The position numbers and the translations under genes are program-made. This document shows, piece after piece, positions 59,023-64,000 of a DNA stretch of 64,000 nt (positions within the stretch are counted from its first letter, which is position 1; every line of letters starts with the position of its first letter). The DNA is from Clavibacter sp. VKM Ac-2873 (GTDB lineage Bacteria; Actinomycetota; Actinomycetes; Actinomycetales; Microbacteriaceae): the NCBI RefSeq assembly GCF_015351075.1, contig NZ_JADKRS010000003.1, positions 124,001-188,000 on the forward strand, written 5' to 3'. The notes beneath the pieces were generated by a model. It was not told where the DNA came from. It was given only the letters and a program-made list of their open reading frames with translations, and ran no database searches.

Positions 59023-60027
59023 TCAGCGCCCGGTGCCGTCGACCGCGAACGGCTCGATGCCGGCCAGCTCGTCGTCCGTGAGCGCCGGGGCGCCGGCCGC
59101 GGCCACGTTCTGCTCCAGCTGCTCCACGCTCGACGCGCCGATGAGCGCGCTCGTGATCCCCGGGTGCCGCAGCACCCACGTGAGCGCCAGCTGCGCGAGC
59201 GTCTGCCCGCGCCCCTCGGCGACCGCCTGCAGGCCGCGCGCCCGCTCGAGGTAGACGGACGAGACCGCGGACTCGTCGAGGAACCCGCTGGTGGCGGCGC
59301 GCGAGTCGGCGGGGATGGATCCCGACAGGTACCGGTCGGTGAGCAGCCCCTGCGCGAGCGGCGAGAACACGATGCAGCCGGATCCCGCCTCCTCCAGCAC
59401 GGGCAGCAGCCCGCCCTCGACGTGCCGGTTGAACATCGAGTAGCTCGGCTGGTGGATGGTCAGCGGCACCTTGTGCTCCGCCAGCGCCGCCACCGCGCGC
59501 GCGGTCTGCTCGGGCGAGTGGTTGCTGATGCCCGCGTAGAGCGCCTTGCCCTGGTGCACCGCGGTCGCGAGCGCGCCCATGGTCTCCTCGATGGGCGTCT
59601 CCGGATCCGGGCGGTGCGAGTAGAAGACGTCGACGTACTCGAGGCCCATGCGCCCGAGGCTCTGGTCGAGGGACGCGAGCATCGACTTCCGGGATCCCCA
59701 CTCGCCGTAGGGGCCGTCCCACATGAGGTAGCCGGCCTTGGAGGAGATGACGATCTCGTCGCGGTACGGGCGGAGGTCCTCGGCGAGGATCCGGCCGAAC
59801 GCGGTCTCGGCGCTGCCGGGGGGCGGGCCGTAGTTGTTGGCGAGGTCGAAGTGCGTGATGCCGAGGTCGAACGCGCGGCGGACGATGGCGCGCTGGGTGT
59901 CGATCGGGCGGGCGGTGCCGAAGTTGTGCCAGAGGCCGAGCGACAGCTCGGGGAGCTTCAGGCCGCTGCGGCCGGAGCGGCGGTACGGCATGGACGAGTA
60001 GCGATCCGGATGAGCGGCGTAGGTCAT
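59023..60027 (-). CDS. Aldo/keto reductase, YghZ-like
   Basis: 334 residues, NADPH-dependent carbonyl reductase. HFDLANNYGPPPGSAE has the catalytic Tyr and Asp, VISSKAGYLMWDGPYG the Lys, and YVDVFYSHRPD the His. This sequence style is that of the L-glyceraldehyde-3-phosphate reductase (YghZ) branch. GASSVEQLEQN near the end binds the cofactor phosphate. Physiological substrate not known here. Confidence 0.93.
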   Translation of the reverse strand: MTYAAHPDRYSSMPYRRSGRSGLKLPELSLGLWHNFGTARPIDTQRAIVRRAFDLGITHFDLANNYGPPPGSAETAFGRILAEDLRPYRDEIVISSKAGYLMWDGPYGEWGSRKSMLASLDQSLGRMGLEYVDVFYSHRPDPETPIEETMGALATAVHQGKALYAGISNHSPEQTARAVAALAEHKVPLTIHQPSYSMFNRHVEGGLLPVLEEAGSGCIVFSPLAQGLLTDRYLSGSIPADSRAATSGFLDESAVSSVYLERARGLQAVAEGRGQTLAQLALTWVLRHPGITSALIGASSVEQLEQNVAAAGAPALTDDELAGIEPFAVDGTGR

Positions 60028-60143
60028 CCGCCGAGCGTACCGAGGGCACGCGGCCCGCTCCGTCCGCGCGGCGGACCCTCCTCCCGCTGTCCGCCCGCGA
60101 CAAGCCCCTAGGCGGTCGGCGAGGGAGGGCATTCACTGGGAGC

Positions 60144-60494
60144 GTGCACACCATCCACTACGCCGACGGGCGCTACCTGACGGGCGACGACATCGCCCGG
60201 GCCGTCGTCGAGTGCGCCCAGGCGCTCGCCCGGGAGGGCATGGCGGCGGCGACCGTGACGGTGCCCGTCTGGCTGCCGGAGGGCGGCGTGGGCGAGGTCC
60301 GGATCCTCATCGGCCCGGCCAGCCAGATCGTGGTGGAGCCGGCCGGCCCCGCGGAGGACGAGCTGCGCGACCCGGAGGCCGTCGAGCGGATCCGGGCGAT
60401 CTCCGTCCGCGCCCGCCAGTCGCAGTCGGGCACGAGCGTGAGCGCCGACCGCCAGGACGGCGCGTCCGTCCCCGGGCTCGAGGACCTGGACTGA
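60144..60494 (+). CDS. Small hypothetical protein
   Basis: 116 residues, GTG start, no membrane segment. HTIHYADGRYLTGDDIARAVVE at the start and VTVPVWLPEGGVGEVRILIGP in the middle suggest a small alpha/beta protein; the C-terminus is polar. I do not recognise the family. Ribosome-site spacing for this GTG is short, so the start is uncertain. 116 nt of gene-free sequence separate it from the divergent aldo/keto reductase. Confidence 0.7.
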   Translation: MHTIHYADGRYLTGDDIARAVVECAQALAREGMAAATVTVPVWLPEGGVGEVRILIGPASQIVVEPAGPAEDELRDPEAVERIRAISVRARQSQSGTSVSADRQDGASVPGLEDLD

Positions 60495-60579
60495 CGGCAC
60501 GCCCGCCACCCCGGCGCGCGCTCCCTCGCCGACCCGGGAGGATGGAGGCATCCCACCCGCATCGACGCGAGGAGCCCCC

Positions 60580-62763
60580 ATGCCCGACACCGCCGTCCCC
60601 TCCGCCCTCCTCCACCTCCGGGCGTCCGGCGTCTCGCTGGTGCTCGACCTCACGGAGGGCCGCCTGCCGGCCGTCGTGCACTGGGGCGCCGACCTCGGCG
60701 ACACGACCGCGGCCGACCTCGCGACCCTGGCGCTCGCGGCCGTCGAGCCGATCGCGGGCAGCGTCGCCGACGACCCCATCCGCCTCGCGATCCTCCCCGA
60801 GGCCCACACGTCGTGGACCGGGAAGCCCGGCCTCGAGGGCCACCGCGACGGCGCCGACTGGTCGCCGCTGTTCCGCGTGACCGCCGCCGCCGTCGACGGC
60901 GATCCCCTCCCCGCGGGCGTCGACGGCCACCCGGGATCCGCGTCCGTCGGCCCCGCGCTCGTGCGCGTCGACGCCGTCGACGAGGTCGCGGGCCTCGGCC
61001 TCGCGCTCGACGTCGAGCTGCTGGCGTCCGGCCTCGTGCGCACGCGCGCCGAGGTCACCAACCTCGGCGAGGGGATCTACTCCGTCGGCGGCGTCACGCT
61101 CGCGCTGCCGCTCCCGGCCGAGGCCCGCGAGATCCTCGACTTCGCCGGACGCTGGGGCCTCGAGCGCACTCCGCAGCGCCGCGAGCTCGTCGTCGGGATC
61201 CACGAGCGCGAGGGCCGCAAGGGCCGCACCGGCCCCGACGCGGCGACCCTCCTGTCGGTCGGCACGCCCGGCTTCGGCTTCCGGCACGGCGACGTCCGTG
61301 GCGTGCACGTCGCGTTCAGCGGCAACCACCGCCACTACGCGGAGCGCCTGTCCACCGGCCGCCAGGTGATCGGCGGCGGCGAGCTGCTGCTGCCCGGCGA
61401 GGTGCGGCTCGCGCAGGGCGAGGCGTACGCGAGCCCGTGGGTCTACGCCGCGTTCGGCCACGGCCTCGACGACCAGGCCGCCCGCTTCCACCGCCACCTG
61501 CGCGCCCGCGACACGCACCCGCGCCGCGACCGGCCCATGACGATCAACGTGTGGGAGGCCGTGTACTTCGACCACGACCTCGCGCGCCTCACGGACCTCG
61601 CCGATCGCGCCGCGGCCCTCGGCGTGGAGCGCTACGTGCTCGACGACGGCTGGTTCCGCCACCGCCGTGACGACCACGCCGGCCTCGGCGACTGGTACGT
61701 CGACGAGGGCGTGTGGCCCGACGGCCTCGGCCCGATCATCGACCACGTCACGGGCCTTGGCATGGAGTTCGGCATCTGGTTCGAGCCCGAGATGGTGAAC
61801 GAGGACTCCGACCTCGCGCGCGCCCACCCGGAGTGGATCATGGCCACGGGCGGCCGCCTCCCCGTGCGCGCCCGCGACCAGCAGGTGCTCGACCTCGCGA
61901 TCCCCGAGGCGTACGCGTACGTGCTCGAGCGGATGACCGCGATCCTGTCCGAGGACGACATCGCGTACATCAAGTGGGACCACAACCGCGACCTCGTCGA
62001 CGCCGGCATCGCGCCGCGCGGCGAGGCGGGCGTGCACCTGCAGACGCTCGCGGCGTACCGCCTCATGGACGAGCTCAAGGCGCGCTTCCCCGGCCTCGAG
62101 ATCGAGTCGTGCTCGTCCGGCGGATCCCGCGTCGACCTCGGCGTGCTCGAGCGCACCGACCGCGTGTGGGTCTCCGACTGCATCGACCCGCTCGACCGCC
62201 AGACGATGATGCGCTGGACCATGCAGCTCCTCCCGCCGGAGCTGATGGGCTCCCACATCGCCTCGGGCGTGAGCCACACCACCGGTCGGGCGCACCGCCT
62301 GGCGTTCCGCGCGGGCTCGGCGCTCTTCGGCCACCTCGGCATCGAGTGGGACCTCGCGCAGGCCACCGAGGAGGAGAACGCGGACCTCGCCGAGTGGATC
62401 GCCCTCTACAAGGAGGAGCGCGCGCTGATGCACACGGGCACGGTCGTCCGCGCGGACGAGAGCGACCCGACCCTGCTGGTCTACGGCGCGGTCGCCGCGG
62501 ACGCCGGCTCCGCGCTGTTCTTCCTCGCGTCGATCGGCCGCTCCGAGGTCTCCCCGCGCGGCCGCTTCCTGCTGCCGGGCCTGGATCCCGCGCGCCGCTA
62601 CCGCGTGGAGCCGGTGCGCGTCGGCACCCCCGAGCCCGGCTTCGCGGCGCCGGCCTGGTGGGACGGCGTCGAGCTGACCGGCCGCGCGCTCGCGACCTCG
62701 GGCCTGCACGCGCCGCTGATGCTGCCCGAGTCGATCGCGATCCTGCGGGTCACCGCGATCTGA
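60580..62763 (+). CDS. GH36 alpha-galactosidase
   Basis: 727 residues, usual length for the tetrameric bacterial type. The N-terminal beta-sandwich is followed by the barrel with YVLDDGWFRHRRDDHAGLGDW, GIWFEPEMVNEDSDL, the nucleophile Asp in YIKWDHNRD and the acid/base Asp in VSDCIDPLDRQ; CSSGGSRVD binds substrate. No signal peptide, so it is cytoplasmic. GAGGAG precedes the ATG. It stands alone, without a transporter, 85 nt after the small hypothetical gene. It would cleave raffinose- or melibiose-type galactosides. Confidence 0.95.
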   Translation: MPDTAVPSALLHLRASGVSLVLDLTEGRLPAVVHWGADLGDTTAADLATLALAAVEPIAGSVADDPIRLAILPEAHTSWTGKPGLEGHRDGADWSPLFRVTAAAVDGDPLPAGVDGHPGSASVGPALVRVDAVDEVAGLGLALDVELLASGLVRTRAEVTNLGEGIYSVGGVTLALPLPAEAREILDFAGRWGLERTPQRRELVVGIHEREGRKGRTGPDAATLLSVGTPGFGFRHGDVRGVHVAFSGNHRHYAERLSTGRQVIGGGELLLPGEVRLAQGEAYASPWVYAAFGHGLDDQAARFHRHLRARDTHPRRDRPMTINVWEAVYFDHDLARLTDLADRAAALGVERYVLDDGWFRHRRDDHAGLGDWYVDEGVWPDGLGPIIDHVTGLGMEFGIWFEPEMVNEDSDLARAHPEWIMATGGRLPVRARDQQVLDLAIPEAYAYVLERMTAILSEDDIAYIKWDHNRDLVDAGIAPRGEAGVHLQTLAAYRLMDELKARFPGLEIESCSSGGSRVDLGVLERTDRVWVSDCIDPLDRQTMMRWTMQLLPPELMGSHIASGVSHTTGRAHRLAFRAGSALFGHLGIEWDLAQATEEENADLAEWIALYKEERALMHTGTVVRADESDPTLLVYGAVAADAGSALFFLASIGRSEVSPRGRFLLPGLDPARRYRVEPVRVGTPEPGFAAPAWWDGVELTGRALATSGLHAPLMLPESIAILRVTAI

Positions 62764-62818
62764 TCCGCATTCGGCCTGTGGAGGAACGGCCCGTGCTCGC
62801 GGAGCTCTCGCTACCTTC

Positions 62819-62833
62819 AGCGCCACCGGCGCT
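62819..62833 (+). terminator. Short hairpin in gap after alpha-galactosidase
   Basis: AGCGCC-ACC-GGCGCT, a 6-bp stem 56 nt after the stop codon. Weak. The remaining sequence to 62972 shows no gene. Confidence 0.35.
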
Positions 62834-62972
62834 CCTGACGCGACGGTGACGAACCTCGAGGCCTCTTCCCGCACCAGGACCGCTGCATGATCCACGCACG
62901 CGATGACGCTGCCGATGACCTCGTGGTCGCCATGAAACGCCGCCACGCACCTCATCGCAGAAACGGATCCTC

Positions 62973-63368
62973 ATGCGCATCACCACGAAAACCCTGTCCA
63001 CCGCCGCGCTCCTCTGCTTGTTCGTCGGAGCAGGAAGTGCCGCCTACGCCGGCACCTCTTCCTCGCATTTCGACGCCATCGTCCCCCGATTCCAGCAGCC
63101 TTGGGATTCCGCCGCCCAGACGAAGGCCTCGACCGGAGGGCAGGGCTTCGTCTCCTTCGACACGATCGGTGGGGACTACCGCATGAACGCGCGCATCTGC
63201 GATGGCGGGAACGGCTCGTGCGGTGCGGAACTCAAAGAGGTCGCGCAGGGACAGGGAGCTCTCCCCGACTCCCCCTTCTCAGCAGGGTCCCGCGTGCACC
63301 TCCAGCTCCACGCCACCCCGTACAACTTCGTCCGAGTGGAGGCCATCGGCTCTTGGGCCAGCAACTGA
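62973..63368 (+). CDS. Small secreted protein of unknown function
   Basis: 131 residues. Signal peptide: basic MRITTKTLSTA, hydrophobic core, cut after AYA. The mature part (about 105 residues) is Gly/Ser/Ala-rich with two Cys spaced seven residues apart (CDGGNGSC), which could form one disulfide, and beta-strand-like ends. The GC content and codons (GGA, TCT, TTG, GCA) are lower in GC than in all genes to the left. A multi-TM gene follows 69 nt on. The pairing recalls secreted peptide plus transporter/immunity loci, but I do not recognise the family. Confidence 0.78.
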   Translation: MRITTKTLSTAALLCLFVGAGSAAYAGTSSSHFDAIVPRFQQPWDSAAQTKASTGGQGFVSFDTIGGDYRMNARICDGGNGSCGAELKEVAQGQGALPDSPFSAGSRVHLQLHATPYNFVRVEAIGSWASN

Positions 63369-63437
63369 TCACCTGCGGAGCCCACCATCGCGGGCTACGC
63401 AGCTCCTCGCGACGCCACGAGAAGGAGGTGGGGTGAG

Positions 63438-64000
63438 ATGCTGCGCCTCGCTCTCGACCGAGCCGTCGGTCCCACGCAGATCGTCAGCGCGTCGCTCCTG
63501 CCCGCTCTCGCAGTGATCTCCGTGTTCCACAGCATGGATCATTCCCGGGTCGTCGACCGCTACGGGGTGTTCGCGGCGGGCATGCTCTCGCCGTCGCTCA
63601 TCCTGATGCCGCTGATCGTCACGCTGCTCACGTGCGTGAGATTCTCGTCGGAGCTGGCACATCGCTTCATCAGCCTGCAGCAGACGCGCTGCGACGCGCG
63701 GCTCCTTCTCGCCACTCGCTATGGGATGGCGGTGGTGATCGGCTTCTCCCTCGCTTTCCTCTTCTCCTTCGTCTCCTATGTGACGGCATTCCACATCTGG
63801 CCTCTCCTCGGCGACCCGGGGATCGATCCGGCGAGTTACATGCTCACTCCGGAGCAGGCCGTGGAGCACACCCAGCAACGGGAGGCGTTCGGCACCGTCC
63901 TGCGCTTCGGCGACCTCCTGTTCGGTCTCGTCTACTCGAGCTGGTTCGGCTTCTGCGGCGCGGTGTACGCGGCCATGGGCATCACCGCCTGCCTGCTCGT
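63438..64000 (+). CDS. Multi-TM membrane protein, cut by window edge
   Basis: At least 187 codons with no stop before the window ends. GGAGGTG seven bases before the ATG is the best ribosome site in this region. Hydrophobic segments lie at about residues 15-32, 45-65, 95-120 and 160-187, with a loop rich in Gln/Glu between. It could be an ABC permease or an immunity-type protein; nothing diagnostic is visible. Codon use (TAT, CAT, CTT, AGT) is less GC-rich than in most of the window, like the preceding secreted protein. Confidence 0.75.
   Translation, partial: MLRLALDRAVGPTQIVSASLLPALAVISVFHSMDHSRVVDRYGVFAAGMLSPSLILMPLIVTLLTCVRFSSELAHRFISLQQTRCDARLLLATRYGMAVVIGFSLAFLFSFVSYVTAFHIWPLLGDPGIDPASYMLTPEQAVEHTQQREAFGTVLRFGDLLFGLVYSSWFGFCGAVYAAMGITACLL

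Overview
The window is very GC-rich (over 70% by eye), densely coded, and full of GTGA/ATGA start-stop overlaps and GTG starts. Gene content and codon use fit an actinobacterium. The strong excess of the word GGATCC, the shared-ATPase style sugar ABC transporter and the DasR/PTS system suggest a member of Microbacteriaceae, possibly Clavibacter or a relative; that genus call is inference.

Left part (1-18.4 kb): glycan and amino-sugar catabolism. A minus-strand operon runs pfkB-type kinase, solute-binding lipoprotein, two permeases, nagB and a GH2 beta-galactosidase that leaves the window. It diverges from a DeoR regulator, a GH4 phospho-glycosidase and a GH38 alpha-mannosidase, with a perfect palindrome between the two units. 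Next comes a GlcNAc PTS operon (IIA, IIBC, nagB, nagA) divergent from a DasR-like GntR regulator, with two dre-like palindromes in the shared promoter region. The NagB of that operon carries Met where the family's active-site Glu is expected.

Middle part (18.6-32.2 kb): mixed housekeeping and envelope genes. A NAD(P)-binding protein and a TetR regulator share two inverted repeats. A polyester hydrolase (cutinase/PETase-like) gene has lost its 5' end next to a second TetR gene. Then follow a Tat-exported ferritin-like protein, an AraC regulator, a five-gene Asp23/AmaP envelope-stress operon plus a holin-superfamily gene, a Tat-exported peptidoglycan-binding DUF1906 protein, a beta-lactamase-fold lipoprotein and a DUF2207 membrane protein.

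Right-centre (32.2-57.0 kb): the most notable region, a complete salicylate-capped thiazoline metallophore locus of the yersiniabactin/pyochelin/coelibactin class. Divergent arms make and activate salicylate (salicylate synthase, Sfp-type PPTase, salicyl-AMP ligase) and assemble it on two NRPSs (ArCP-Cy-A-PCP-Cy-A-PCP and docking-Cy-A(MT)-PCP-TE, so three heterocyclization modules). Tailoring genes follow: a saccharopine dehydrogenase-like protein, a thiazolinyl imide reductase fused to a methyltransferase, a type II thioesterase and a second methyltransferase. Two ABC half-transporters of IrtAB/YbtPQ type end the locus. A Fur/Zur-type 15-bp box lies in the divergent promoter, and its core is repeated before the thioesterase operon. 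A 53-bp tandem repeat sits at the exact junction after the second NRPS and encodes two coupled 18-residue mini-ORFs.

Right end (57-64 kb): a GNAT protein, M19 dipeptidase and aldo/keto reductase (minus), a small hypothetical protein and a GH36 alpha-galactosidase (plus). Last is a visibly lower-GC pair, a small secreted protein and a multi-TM protein cut by the window edge. I saw no rRNA, tRNA, CRISPR array or insertion sequence.
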